A stretch of DNA of 64,000 nt from Siphonodentalium dalli (GCA_032622095.1 CP136064.1:130621605-130685604); one strand, 5' to 3'. Numbered from the stretch's first letter, positions 47,739 to 59,760 are shown. Numbers and translations: made by a program. The notes: a model not told the origin generated them from the letters alone.

Positions 47739-48835
47739 GTAAGTGACACGTTATTTAAATGAATACTGTATCGAGTTGACAAAGTCATAATACGCAGTTC
47801 GATGATGTAATAATAATAATAATAATAATGCGGTCATCTATATATTATGCTCAATATATTGTATCCCCAAGTCGAATTGTTCCATGAATATTAACATAAG
47901 AAATATCTAGCACCATTTTTTACATTGTTCGCCATCATGAATGCTTCCAAATTACGTTGTTTGTATTTCTCGTTCTAGATAGAGTTATCCTTCTTTGTTT
48001 ATTTCGCCCTCCGGGTGTATAATAATCTACAGTTTCTTGGTAACCTGTGTGCGCTGGGGTTTTTATTTATAGAAATTGGGATTTTTGGGACGCATTATAA
48101 GTTGTAGTGCGACCCCGAGGCCGAGTCCGGTAAAAGGTGTAGTTGGGAATTTTAATTTCGTTTATTGTCGTTTTCACTATTATTTCATGCAGCAGGCTTC
48201 ACTCGAGAAATGCTTGATTGATCCATGGCTTGTTATTTGCATGCAAAGAGGTGCGAGGCGATTAATTCTAACGGGAATTCGCGCATTAACCATTAACGCG
48301 CTGCGCGTTATATGTTTGTATTGTTCTTTAACCTTCTTTGTTGCATTGTTATTTGAACATCTTTCGTTTATTTTCACGTGACATAAATCGGAATGCTATC
48401 TTCTACTATACTGCACGGAGATTTGACGATTGCATAAGAAATTTATTTCGAACATGAATCGTACTAGGTGTTTGTTTATATAGGTGTTTGACATGTTATT
48501 TAATATAGTTTAGTGAACTTTTTCATTTAGTTATACACGACAAGTATCGGCATGTTATATTCCAAATGAATTGGGATGGTAATTATTAACCAATTCCCAC
48601 GTTATCCCTTCGTTCTGTTTGTAAATATATTGACTTTTCATTTCTTTCTATGTGGAATATATCGGAGATATGAATAGAGATGTTGTTAAGAAAAATTCCA
48701 ACACTAACCCTTCACATTGATTGTTTGACATACAATGTGGCCTAATTATAAACATCATTTTTATTTATGTGCACCGAGGATATATCAGAATGCTATATGA
48801 ATTGATGAATGTTCAGAAATTACCCCCCCTTTCTG
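47739..48835 (+). other. Intron 2 of the metallopeptidase gene, first part
   Basis: The 3.8-kb intron runs 47739-51536 (GTAAGT...TTTCAG). This first part holds a (TAA)n run at about 47810-47830 and no gene. Confidence 0.6.
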
Positions 48836-49370
48836 TGACCATGTTTTAATTGATCCTTATGTGCAGGGGGCATATTATAATTAGTCCTCATTGGACCATA
48901 TTTTAATTGACCCTCATGGGACTATATTGTATTTCACCCCAGTGAGACCGTAGTTTAATCAACGCTGATGACACCATATTTTAATTTTAAGTAACCCTCA
49001 TAATGTTATTCTTTAATTAAGTCACGTTACCATATTTCAGTTGACCTTAATGGGACCATATTTCAATCACCCCCCCCCCCCCAATGGGTCCATATTTGTA
49101 TTAACCCTTATGGGACGATATTTTAATTAACAATCAAGGTACAATTTTAATTAACCATCATGGGACCATATGTTTTATTAACCCTCATTGGACGATATAT
49201 TAATTAACCCTCAGGTGACCATATTTTATTTAACCGTGATGTGACCATATTTTAATTTACCCTCGTCGGACCATATTTCAATTAACCCTCTCTGAGTGTG
49301 ACCATATTTTAATTTACCCTCATGGAACCATACATTTATTTTAATTAATCCTTATGAGAGGTCATATCAG
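48836..49370 (+). repeat. ~28-bp degenerate minisatellite within intron 2
   Basis: Units such as CATGGGACCATATTTTAATT and ACCCTCATGGGACCATA recur about 15 or more times with spacing near 27-30 bp. Confidence 0.8.
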
Positions 49371-51210
49371 GAGTGTATTGCCTGAGGCCATTCTTAGATC
49401 ATCATTACGCCCTCATAGGGTGTATATTGGTAAGTATATCTGACCCTGTCGCAGGAGGTAGTGGATTAAATGTGATTAAAAAATACTCGGTATTTGCGTA
49501 ATTGGATACTAAATGTGAATAGAAACGTGCTCGTACTTGAACAATGTTACGAAGATAGAACATTTTTTGCCCGATTATTATTCTGCATGCTATTTCATGC
49601 GCTATTCCGACCACTATTTAAAATGAAATTAGAAAAAAATATCACATATAATCAACTACATAGGCGTTACCTATATACATATTTTTCACAATCACCACGT
49701 TAAAGTTGTCATATTGTATATATGGCTAATAATATGATATTGAGGGCGTTACCATTTCTAACTATGGTTTTCTTGTTTTTAAATTGGTTTCCGTTTTGCC
49801 CCGTTTCAACTGGGCATATATATATATGACAGCACATGAGGTGCTAATGAACAACAATTATATAACTAGAATGCACTCAGAGAGATGCCAACGTGCGCAA
49901 AAATGTAATAACAAATAATTTCAGTGTATTTTACTTAATTTATTTAATTTTATTTAATTTAATGTTAGCAAAAAAAGACAATTACAATCTTCAATAATTT
50001 TATGAGTATATAATAAATTATAATCACATTGATATATGTAAGGGAAGTATAACTGGATTATTATCATGGCAGTAAAAAATGCATATTCCATGGTAACACT
50101 ATGGGAACAAACAAAACAGAGAAGGGGAAGGAATAAGGAATACCTCTATTTATATTATGTAAGGAATAAGGAATACCCCTATTTATCCACCTCCTACCCC
50201 TGTCTACTATACAGATAAAGCCCATCAGATAAACCACGCCTCTATCCGTCTACTAGACAGATAAAGCATCCTCTACTAGACAGATAAACTTAAAATATGC
50301 AAGGAAGAAAGGTTACAAGAACTTGGAGCAGTTAACCTCCAGCAGTTCGTGGGTGACGTCACTTGGTCGTAACAACGTTATGGAGCATCATTAGAACGGA
50401 CCATGCTGGTTTCCGTTGTTAGTGACAGCGTCCTTAGAAACGTCAACATACACAATGTATTTTTGTGCAACAACTTTCTAAAAGATCAAAGGATGCGCTC
50501 CAAAACGCACTCAAATAGAATTTTTAAATGTTCAGTTGGTGAAATCTATAACTTGATTAAGCAATTGGCAGTTTGTTACTATATAAAGTATAAGATATTC
50601 TTCCGTGAGCTGGTAGTAGTTCATAAGTGAATCGGTAGGTTAACACCAACGTACGTACCTACGAATCTGACTGATCGCCATACTGTTGTGCGAGCGCACG
50701 TAACTAGACATAATTATAGCCATGATGGTGACACGTCACACATGTACCAACAGAAACGTAGACACAAGAGGTATTCAATGTTCGGCTAATTGGATATTAG
50801 CTGCGGCATACTTTCACCGAGTGCCGCAAAATCGTATTTCGCCACTATTACAAGAGATCGTCTTATAGAAGCAAATTGCACTAATAAATAAAATAAAAAT
50901 ATAAAATAATTTTCAAACTTTTCTGGTTGAAACTAATTCCCAGTTATAACTTATACCTTCTAACATTCTGCTAATATCGATGCAAATGTGCTTGTTGCAA
51001 ATAACAGGGTGTGGAATTTCAGCAAAAGTTAATTACGACCATATGTAATTGCGTCAGGACACATGCATGCACGTCTTTTATTTACGTATATAATTATTTC
51101 CACGGGCCGTGCCTATCTTTGCTCTCAGTAATTTGTCTGGCGCAGGACATCAAATTACTTCACTATAGTGACATATCACTAAGCCCCAGAGGAGGCAAAT
51201 CGAATGTCAT
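49371..51210. other. Intron 2, middle part
   Basis: No gene is recognised. At 50115-50290 short direct repeats (GGAATAAGGAATACC, TACTAGACAGATAAA) occur. Confidence 0.4.
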
Positions 51211-51211
51211 G

Positions 51212-51292
51212 TTGGGCCCAGTGGCTAAGTCTGTAAGATGCATACCGCATTAGGCTCATAAACCGTCCAGCGATTATGAAGCTGGTTCGATT
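51212..51292 (+). repeat. tRNA-like segment, probable SINE head or tRNA pseudogene
   Basis: An A-box-like GTGGCTAAGTCTG and B-box-like GGTTCGATTCG are about 60 bp apart, with CTCATAA between them as in a methionine tRNA anticodon loop. The arms do not pair fully, so a working tRNA is unlikely. Confidence 0.45.
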
Positions 51293-51536
51293 CGCTATAA
51301 TAAACGAGGATTTGTGATTCATCGCGAATGGAATTGTGTAATTTACCCCTTGCTTACCGGGTCGTTCCTATATGTGCACTGAATATTTTCACAGCTAAAT
51401 TACCCACCCCCTCTGTGGCCTCCCCTCCGACAATAAAACAAACGTCATGCCAGCATGAATTTGAATTGTCGTTATAGTTCCAACAAAAAAAAACCTCCAG
51501 CATATATATAGATTGTTTAAAACCGGTATCTTTCAG

Positions 51537-51714
51537 GCGGAAGGTACACAGAGCTTCTTCAATGTAAATGCATATGCCAGTCAGCCAGACGGGGTCAACA
51601 ACCAAATCAACACGAGAGAAAAGCTGAAGTCATATGACCCTGTTCTATATGGACTGTTAAAAGAAGTATTCCCTTGCAATAATACCTACATCAAGAGATG
51701 TGAAGGAGATCGAG
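51537..51714 (+). CDS. Putative zinc metallopeptidase, third exon
   Basis: The acceptor TTTCAG|GCG joins in phase 0, so EYF is followed by AEGTQSFFN. The combined EYFAEG motif supplies the glutamate expected as the third zinc ligand of a gluzincin. The exon continues INTREKLKSYDPVLYGLLKE and VFPCNNTYIKRC, conserved at the end of the family's catalytic domain as I recall it. It ends at CGAG|GTTAGT (phase 1). No next exon was found before the window end. Two cysteines here could form a disulfide in an extracellular protein. The 178-bp exon has no frame errors. Confidence 0.8.
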
Positions 51715-53120
51715 GTTAGTTTATTTATATATGCGCTAGTGTTTACAAGAGTGACATCGATTCGTGAAACATGCACGCTAAATATACAATATAATATGTC
51801 TTTTGCATATTTCATATTTCGTCCATATCGAGGGTTTTGGAGACTTCAGCCACCAACTTTGGTAAAAATATTTAATAGTCGGAAATTTCATGCCTGACAC
51901 AACATATTACTATGATATTAGTTGGGAATTACAGGCCAAAATAGGTTGTTCTGATAGTTTGATATTCAAACCAGTGTGTACAGTGCGAAAATTGTTTAGT
52001 CCAATTCATAATTTCGATAGATTATCCTATTCATTGTAAGATTTCATCGGCAAATCTCATTGATAAAGTTGTCATTTAAGCAACGTTTTATGTTCAAATT
52101 CTCGAGGCGGCTTCTTGCGCGTGCGCTTACGCTAACTACGGACAGTCAATTGTTTCACTGACAACTGTGTTCACCCCAGTAATGACAGGTTATGGTAAAT
52201 GAGAGTGAGAAGATGGTGCTAGCAGGCCGATCGGCAGAGGGTTCTACCCCGAACAAATTGTAATGAAGGTTTCTTGGTCTCAATTTGTGAAGGAGGTGTT
52301 CGGTATCACATATCCAAAATCCGCTAAAATGCGCTTTGAGCTAAATTTTCTTTTCAAATAATGCCAAATTACTAATAAAATGAAATATACACACACAACG
52401 AGCACCAATCAATCAATCAATGTGTGTTGATCCAATTTTTGGTTAATCCATGCATTCTGATTAGACGTGACCAGGCCACATTTTAAGCCAGATAATATAG
52501 CTTCAGACGGTTCATTATTTCAACGAATAGAACGACCTCGGCATGCAGCCTTGATTGATACATTCGCTGAGATAATATAAAGTTTTCAGCCATTATCATA
52601 TACCTAGACATGTATTACACTTTTTGATACAACCGTTTAGTTACTTTATAGTATATATGCGGGTGGTGACTGATTTCTCACTTTAATTGATATTTATCCT
52701 TTGAACGGACATGGCGTTTTTGAACCTCAATAATTATGAATATCGTAGTGGGGGTAATATATTAAATTGACGAAGACACGAAGACACGAAGTATCGAAAT
52801 ATAGAACCAGTGACGTGATGTCTCTTGTTCCCACCAACATTGATCAAAATGTTCAACAGATGGAAATGTCATACTTGACATAACAGTAAAATTGGAAATT
52901 TCACACCAACAATAGGTTCTATAGTAATTTGATTTTCCAACGCGTAATCAGTGGGGTATTTGTTGTAATTTCTTTTTAGCCAACAGTAATATGGTTTCCT
53001 GCTTTTGGTAAAAATTTGGGACCAGTCTTAATTGATGCTATGATTTTGCAGTTTTCAGGTTCAGATTTCAAAATTAATAATATTAATAATAGAAGCCTGA
53101 ATTTTCTTGGAGATAGACCT
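51715..53120. other. Downstream intron or flank, including repeat copy 3
   Basis: The segment 52250-52400 is a third copy of the dispersed repeat (ACATATCCAAAATCCGCTAA), same orientation as copy 1. No further exon was recognised. Confidence 0.45.
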
Positions 53121-53330
53121 CTAGATGCTAGGATTTTTCAGGTTCAGATTTAAAAATGTTCTCCCACTGGGGGCGAGGGGTCCTCAGTGGTCCCTTCCCG
53201 ATGGCCAGTCACAAACTGCTAATCTATTTTTTAAAAACCGAGACTTGAATTTGCCTGGAATTAGACTTCCTATTGCAAGGATTTTGCAGTTTTCATGTTC
53301 AGATCGCAACCATCGTCGGCCCGATGGGTT
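53030..53330 (+). repeat. Degenerate tandem repeat with GGATTTTGCAG blocks
   Basis: Three partial units share GCTAGGATTTTTCAGGTTCA-like sequence. A related unit occurs near 58690-58860. Three overlapping 72-85-aa frames here have no known relatives. Confidence 0.5.
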
Positions 53331-54842
53331 CTGTTCCCTATAATCAGGACTGTGAGGTGTCAATTGGTCAATTTCAAGCCAAAACGGGTGTGCAAATGGT
53401 ATTACACGAACTTGGGATTTTGGCCGTGTTCAATGAGGTTTGGGGGGGGGGGGGGTGCGTCGGAAATTCCAAGGTGGACACCCCAATGGAAACCCTCTAG
53501 CCAAGTCTATGTATATAACTTATACTCTGGGCAAAACCTTACCATAGTCTGAGCGAGTTTCATCTGTTTTCTGGGTTTCAAACATAAATGAAGCAAACGC
53601 TCATTATTCAAACCCTATAATGAATAGACTATCATTGAGCGCACTTAACGTTTCCAAGTTGATATTTTCAACCATCCTCTGGGTTTAGATCCAGACAATA
53701 ATCTCAAATATTGGGATAAATTTCCCCAAAGTGTGCCTCGACCCTTCGATCTGTTGACAAATTCCAACCAAACAGTTAATAGGATTAACTAATTCCCAAC
53801 TAATATAAGGGACAAATTCGGTCTTATATTTGACTGAAATTGCATCTAGAACTTTATTGGTCTAACACAATACACTTTAAATACACCGAATATTGGTTGG
53901 AAATTTTGTCTAGCGTAATTGTATATTATAGAGCTAGCTTAACCTAATTTCTCAGTTTGAAAATTCCAACTAGTTTAGTCATCAGTTGATAGGTCTATGA
54001 AATAATTTGTGAAATCCATTAAAAAATGTTACCAGAATGAGTGAAAGAAACCCCTTTCCCGCTGTCGCTACGTCCCTTCGTGATGAATGCAACTGATTAT
54101 CCAGAGGCCCATCGTCTCCATACGGTAAAGTATATAACGTCGGCCAATAAAGGGAATGCGAATAACAATTTATCTATTTCATTTTTGTTGCATTTGGCTC
54201 ACCACACATTATCAGTCGATGTGCTGGATGCTACCCGTATAAATCAGGTTCCAATTACAAAACATGTACCGGTACGGGTAGCTACCCGTACACACACTAA
54301 ATCTCGAGTAGCTAAATTTGGGTGGTTAGAATATTCCAACGACTTTTATAGCATTATAAGCTACTTAAATATGCTATTTTTGCTACTTGACAAGTAGTTA
54401 CAAGACGGATCGGGGATAGTTAAGCGATGTCTATTCGTGATTGGTTCTATAACTGCACGTGACAACCTATTCAATGGCGGCTTCCCAGTCGAGTCGAGAA
54501 AAGGCACAATTACTGTTTCTGTCAATCCAGCTAGACTAAAATTTGAAAGGCGTAAAATGTATAACTTCTGTGTGACAAGTCATGGTTATTTATAATCTTA
54601 GGTACATGCAGGACATCCGGTAACAAATTTACCAATTATTGATACGACATTTAGACGTCACCAAATTTCCAATTCATTCATTCGCAATTTATTTTTGAAA
54701 TTTGAATCTGTGACAAGGAGAGGTAATATTTGCGCTCATGTCGCTTTTGTTTCTATATTGACGTATATCTATATGTTCTGTGTTCACATTGTAGCCTACT
54801 GGTAACTGTAATCATATAAACATAATTCCACTAGTTCATTAA
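53331..54842. other. Unassigned stretch
   Basis: The segment contains a G13-14 tract near 53441-53455 and a perfect 20-bp palindrome at 54272-54291. The 118-aa frame at 54041-54397 is not recognised and spans that palindrome. Confidence 0.4.
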
Positions 54843-54847
54843 GTAGT

Positions 54848-56008
54848 CAGGTCTGGCAAATGTGAGAATACAGCTACAATAGCTGTATTCAGCTAACCTA
54901 GCTGTATTCAGCTATATATTTACTCTCAAAGCGGCTGTTTTTCGATAATAAACTAGAAGCGCTAATTTGCGCATCAAAATTAGGCTACCCTATTCTCCGG
55001 TCACCCTCAACCAAATCAAAATCGTCGCTTGTGTTCTGACAAAGTGTTGCCTTTTGTCGGCACGACGATGGTGATTATGTGTGAAAACTTATTATGGCGT
55101 CGATGTCGGTCATAACGGTTAATAACTCTCTTAAAAGTATGCAATGCGGAATACCTTGAAAAATACAATATTTATCACCGAAGATGGAACATCTTAATCA
55201 TTCCCGGAAGTATCAATATGTCGATGCTGGTAAAACTCAGTTTGGTTGGTGCGTTAAAACAGGTAAAAAGGGGAACATCTCTAGCCAGAGTTTAACCGAG
55301 CGAGTTCCACTCACTGCTTGAGCTGATTCTCTCCAAAAATACGGAAACGCATACATGTATGTCGAATCGCGAAAATACAAATACCAATGTTATGTTTAGT
55401 AAGTTTTCACACATTATATATTTTCCCGCCAAAACAGATTGAATAGTTCTGACTCGCTAACGACCAGGACTTCATGTTTGAAATACTTCAGAAATTATAT
55501 AAGTCGCATTTTCATTTCAGTTGTCCCTATGTTGTGCCATACATTTGCAATATGTCGCACAATATCTGTATATATACCGTTATGAATAGTTACCAGTATC
55601 GCTCACAAACCGCTAGTGGTATGTAATTCTAAATGCTCGATATAGGTACACCATTCTAACGCCCCCTACCGGTTTAGCATCGGGAAGAAGTAAACGAGTG
55701 TTTGGGATGAATTTGATCTTTATTTTATAAGTTAGTTAATGAATGCATTTGCAGAAAATAGTCCCCAGAATATTTACTGACATCGACCACCGTAGTAAGT
55801 TTTCACACAAAATCAGAATTGCCGTGTCGACAAAAGGCAACACTTTGTCAGAACACAAGCGACGATTTTGATTTGGTTGAGGGTGACCGGAGAATATGGT
55901 AGCCTAATTTTGATGCACAGCCGCTTTGAGAGTATAATTTATAGCTGAATACATCTAGGTTAGCTGAATACAGCTATTGTAGCTGTATTCTCACATTTGC
56001 CAGACCTG
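54848..56008. mobile_element. 1.16-kb foldback DNA transposon with GTAGT duplication
   Basis: Inverted arms of about 230-260 bp (54848-55107 and 55778-56008) begin CAGGTCTGGCAAATGTGAGA. GTAGT is duplicated at 54843-54847 and 56009-56013. The left arm carries about 35 extra bases near 54940. Arm identity otherwise looks above 95%. No coding sequence lies in the middle. The superfamily is undetermined. Confidence 0.8.
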
Positions 56009-56189
56009 GTAGTTGTATAAAAAATCCGCGACAATAGGTGAAATCAGCTATAGGGCCTACTGATTCCAGTCTGTATAATATTTATGTCCCAATGTTTCCC
56101 AAAATCATGCCAAATGGCCTCACCAGGCCAGATAGCATCCCTATGTTGATCCAATGTAAAGACTAAAGTAAACGGTTGTCTCAAATTTT

Positions 56190-56790
56190 GTTTCAACGTT
56201 GAATTTGAAATAACGTTGGCGATTGGTCCAGTTTGCTCGTTGAAGTGAACATAGAAATATTAGAATATACATTTGAGACAACATTGAAAAACTAACTTTG
56301 AACATTGGAATAATATTGGGAAGCTAACGTTGAATTTTTTGACATTCGCTCAACGTTAAAATAATATTGGAATAAAAAAAGTATTTTTTTTGTTATGTTC
56401 GCTCGATATGATCAACAACATTGAATTGAAAATGGGATAATTTTGGAAAACTAATGTTGAATATTGGGACGATCACTCGATTTTGAAATAGCATTGGAAT
56501 CCTAATGTTGATTTTGTTTTATGTTCGCTCAGCGTTGAAATAAACATTAGGCTTCCAGCGGCTGGAAGCCTAATGTTTAATTTCTGGACATTAATTTAGC
56601 GTTGAATCGACATTGGGATTACGTTTGAAAGCTAATGTTCACTTTTGTCAAGTTTTGTGATGTTCGATCAACATTGAAATAATGTTAGAAATCTAACAGT
56701 TTAAATTTGGACAATCGTTCAACAATGAATCAATGTTGAAATAAAGTTGGAAACCTAATGTTGAATATCGAGATGTTATCTAATGTTGAA
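56190..56790 (+). repeat. ~60-75-bp degenerate minisatellite (AACGTTGAA units)
   Basis: Variants of TTGGAAACCTAATGTTGAAT and CGTTGAAATAATATTGG recur about nine times. The array resumes at 57354-57425 after a MITE. Confidence 0.75.
56541..56579. repeat. 39-bp palindrome with one-base loop
   Basis: TAAACATTAGGCTTCCAGC, a single G, then the exact reverse complement. Confidence 0.95.
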
Positions 56791-56794
56791 TTAA

Positions 56795-57349
56795 AGGTAC
56801 TCAATCCGATTCGACGGTCCCCATATCATCAGATTCCAACAACAACACCATTTTTTTAAATGCCATTTCAGTTATCAGAAAAGATTAATTGCCCAAAACA
56901 ATGCTTTAGAACCACAGTCAACTATAAAATTGCCCAAAACCTGTTATTTATCAAAGTTTTTTTCAACAAAATTTTATTGGTTGTCAAATATCTGACACAA
57001 AAAGCCACTCGATTCAGCCCTCTAAATTCAGATTGTTTGGCTTCGGCAATCCGCTACGGCAACAGTATGCCGTGCCCCAGTTTGCTTCGGCAATGCTGAT
57101 TGCCGTAGCCAATTATGAAGGCTGCTCGATTTGAGAGTTATCGATCTTCATCTGCTATCTTGTCAGATAAGTTCTTCTCGCTGACAGTTTACTGGGCCAC
57201 TTATAATTAAAATACTAGATTTAAAATATCGATATCTGATTACTCCTACTGTACCTTGATGGGTGGGTTCCTCGACTCAAGTTAAATATTTTGTACCCCC
57301 GAAGCCAATGATATTGTAATTCGTGAGCGTTAATTCGGATTGAGTACCT
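56795..57349 (+). mobile_element. TTAA-flanked MITE, copy 3 (555 bp)
   Basis: TTAA at 56791-56794 and 57350-57353. The ends AGGTACTCAATCCGA and TCGGATTGAGTACCT are perfect inverted repeats. It lies within the AACGTTGAA minisatellite. The 79-aa frame at 56860-57099 is internal and unrelated to any gene that I know. Confidence 0.85.
57012..57125 (+). repeat. Direct repeat shared with 59928-60050
   Basis: Both read TTCAGATTGTTTGGCTTCGG...GATTGCCGTAGCCAATTATG. GGCTTCGGCAAT and ATTGCCGTAGCC are near-inverted ends. Confidence 0.75.
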
Positions 57350-57353
57350 TTAA

Positions 57354-57425
57354 TGTGGGAAACCTAACACTGAATGTTGATACATGCTGTACGTTGAATC
57401 TAAGTTGAAATATCAATTATCATGC
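57354..57425 (+). repeat. AACGTTGAA minisatellite, right remnant
   Basis: GGGAAACCTAACACTGAATG and ACGTTGAATCTAAGTTGAAA continue the array interrupted by MITE copy 3. Confidence 0.65.
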
Positions 57426-58150
57426 CCTGACCGTGACGTTGCATGCAATTTTTTTATATGCACGATTTACTTTGCATTATACACAAAACTATAGTCCATT
57501 GTAATTGTTATAAACCACTATCTGGTAGTTTGATGAAACTTTTAATTTCCGATTCGATTCCTTTATTTAGGAACCACCGGCGGTCCATCATACATTCCTA
57601 CTTTTATATTGTTTGTATATATTTGGCTATTCATAACACTGAAATTAATCGCTATGTTCATTCTAATGAACTCACAAATATTATAACCATAACATTTCTG
57701 AGAACTGTGATGCTAATGGTATTCAATACATTGTGCTCATTATACCCCCTGCAACAATGTTGGGGTGGTATAGTGAAATCAGCTCGTCCATCGTTCGTGT
57801 GTGGACACAAATTTGTCCGGAGTTTTTTTCAGACAGTCGTTTTTTTTATCAATTTCCGTGAAACTTGGCAGAGACATCAACCACCATGGGAACCTGAGCA
57901 CCTGCGATTATGGCGTCTGTCAGACTTTTTTGGTGGAGTTATCTCCCTTTTTCGACTTTAAACATATGGGGTACCGTTTGTGAGTCGTGTGGTCAAAAAT
58001 TGCACAACATTCTCAATCTGTCAATTAAGCCATGTTCCGAATTCTGTTGCATGAGATTATCTAAATTGTACCCTCAGACTATCACCCCATGCCATCACTA
58101 TTATAAGGCACCATCACTATAATTTTTTTTGAGGAAAATACCACCTATCT
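57426..58150. other. Unassigned stretch with a possible repeat fragment
   Basis: The 172-aa frame at 57443-57961 has no recognised domain. Its 3' part (57790-57960, with AATTTCCGTGAAACTTGG and GGAGTTATCTCCC) has the style of the 170-bp repeat at 7857-8870, so I do not call a gene. Confidence 0.4.
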
Positions 58151-58342
58151 ATGATTTCAGTTGTTTTTTATTTCTCTGTTGGCCAGAGGCGGACTGGCCG
58201 ATCGGGAGGCCGGAAAAATTCTGATTCCACGTGATTTTCTATCAAGCGAGAATCCGAGGGTTTTTTTTACGGTTTGGGGGGGGGGGGGGTATATCATATG
58301 TGGTTGGGCCGACCAACCACAACTTGGGCCGCAAATGAAACC

Positions 58343-58500
58343 GACGTGGGCCGCCACATGTGTTGTTTAACCAGCCGTGTATCCAATAAGATGGTACTCT
58401 TCTCACATAAATTCATGAGGGCAGAGGCGGACTGCATGGCTGATCGGGAGACCGGGAAAATTCCGGACGTGGGCCGCCACATGTGTTGTTTAACCAGCCG
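58343..58500 (+). repeat. 35-bp direct repeat pair
   Basis: GACGTGGGCCGCCACATGTG and the next 15 bases are identical at 58343 and 58466. Preceding GCAGAGGCGGACT is duplicated too (about 58187 and 58423). Confidence 0.75.
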
Positions 58501-58510
58501 AATTGGCTAA

Positions 58511-59694
58511 TCGTAATTTTGACATTAAATGAACTTGTCGGCATCATATAACACCACGTAAAGACCCCATTAATCTCGAGATTTTAACAGTAACTCCCAG
58601 CTGTAAATCCCAAAAAAATTCTTACGCACCCCTTCCCCAATTGAAATTTACAAGAAAATAGGAATGCTTCAGTTGATGCCAGTCTAGTTTATCGGATTCG
58701 AGATTTTCTTGTATAGTTTTCAAAATGTTCTCACCCCGGGCCGAACAACCATGAACAGCCCGGTGTGTCCTGGTCTCTTGTCTGTAGCCGTGTGCATTTG
58801 TCTGGAGTTAGACCGCTAGATGTTAGATTTTATGCAATTTTTCAGGTAAAAATATCTGAATGGTCTCATACCGGGAATATATAGAACCATGGTTTATGAA
58901 TATATATGATATTAGACCAGAGGTGCAAATGGAATTATGCAAAAACATGTATTTGGTCTGCATCTGATTCAAGGGCGGGATTTAACTCTCAACCACCCAC
59001 CCTACCTGTATGTTTGCTGTTTGATACTGGTATAATAATATATAGATTCCTATTGATTTCTAAGCTGCCTGGGTGGAGGCAATGAGGCTGTAGATTTGAT
59101 TTTTCAACCAGTAACAGTCCACATTTTCCTACTTCGGGTTAAACTGTTCGACCGAAATCGCCACAAATGTTAACAGGTCTATTTTGCTGATATTTAGTAT
59201 GAAGGGTTCTTTGGTGTCTGGTATTGAAATTTATTCAGATGTGGTCACCAGGTTAAATAGGGTGGGACCAGGGACATAACTGTATGTCTCTATAGTCATT
59301 CTTAAATTGTCTTCTCAAGAGAGGTTGGACTATTTAGCTTACATATAGTATGGATGATCCTTTAGTGACTGATATTCAGATTTGTTAACAAATGACGGGG
59401 GCTATGGGGAGTTAACAATTTTATGTTTAAAAAATCATTGAAATACCAAATTCATTAAAACATCTTCCTTGGAACTACCTAACTGATTAATCTGACATAC
59501 ATGTATGGTGTTTTGGGTCCATGGATAAATGGGCTTCAAACATGTCTAAATGGTTTTATAAAAAGGTGCTTGTGAGATTGGAAATTTCCAAAAATTGAGA
59601 AAGTTTGAGATGTCGGTTGTGAAATTCCAACCCAAGACTTGGGAGTCTGGTGCCCGGTCGGGAGGGGACTTGTTGAGCTGGAGGAGGGGGTGAT
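58511..59694. other. Unassigned stretch
   Basis: Apart from a unit related to the 53030-53330 repeat (about 58690-58860), nothing is recognised. Confidence 0.35.
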
Positions 59695-59760
59695 CAGTAG
59701 TGAACAGTGGGCAATTTCATGGTGGATATTCACCTTGAAATTACCCACTGTACACTACTG
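59695..59760. repeat. 66-nt hairpin
   Basis: The 25-nt arms CAGTAGTGAACAGTGGGCAA(TTTCA) and their inverse pair at about 23 of 25 positions around a 16-nt loop. It may be a tiny foldback element or a structured RNA. Confidence 0.7.

Noticed and set aside
51212-51292. Functional tRNA-Met gene
   Set aside because: Acceptor and D arms do not pair properly, and the boxes sit in a SINE-like context.
57443-57961. 172-aa frame as a membrane protein gene
   Set aside because: No domain is recognised, the composition is AT-driven, and its end resembles a dispersed repeat.
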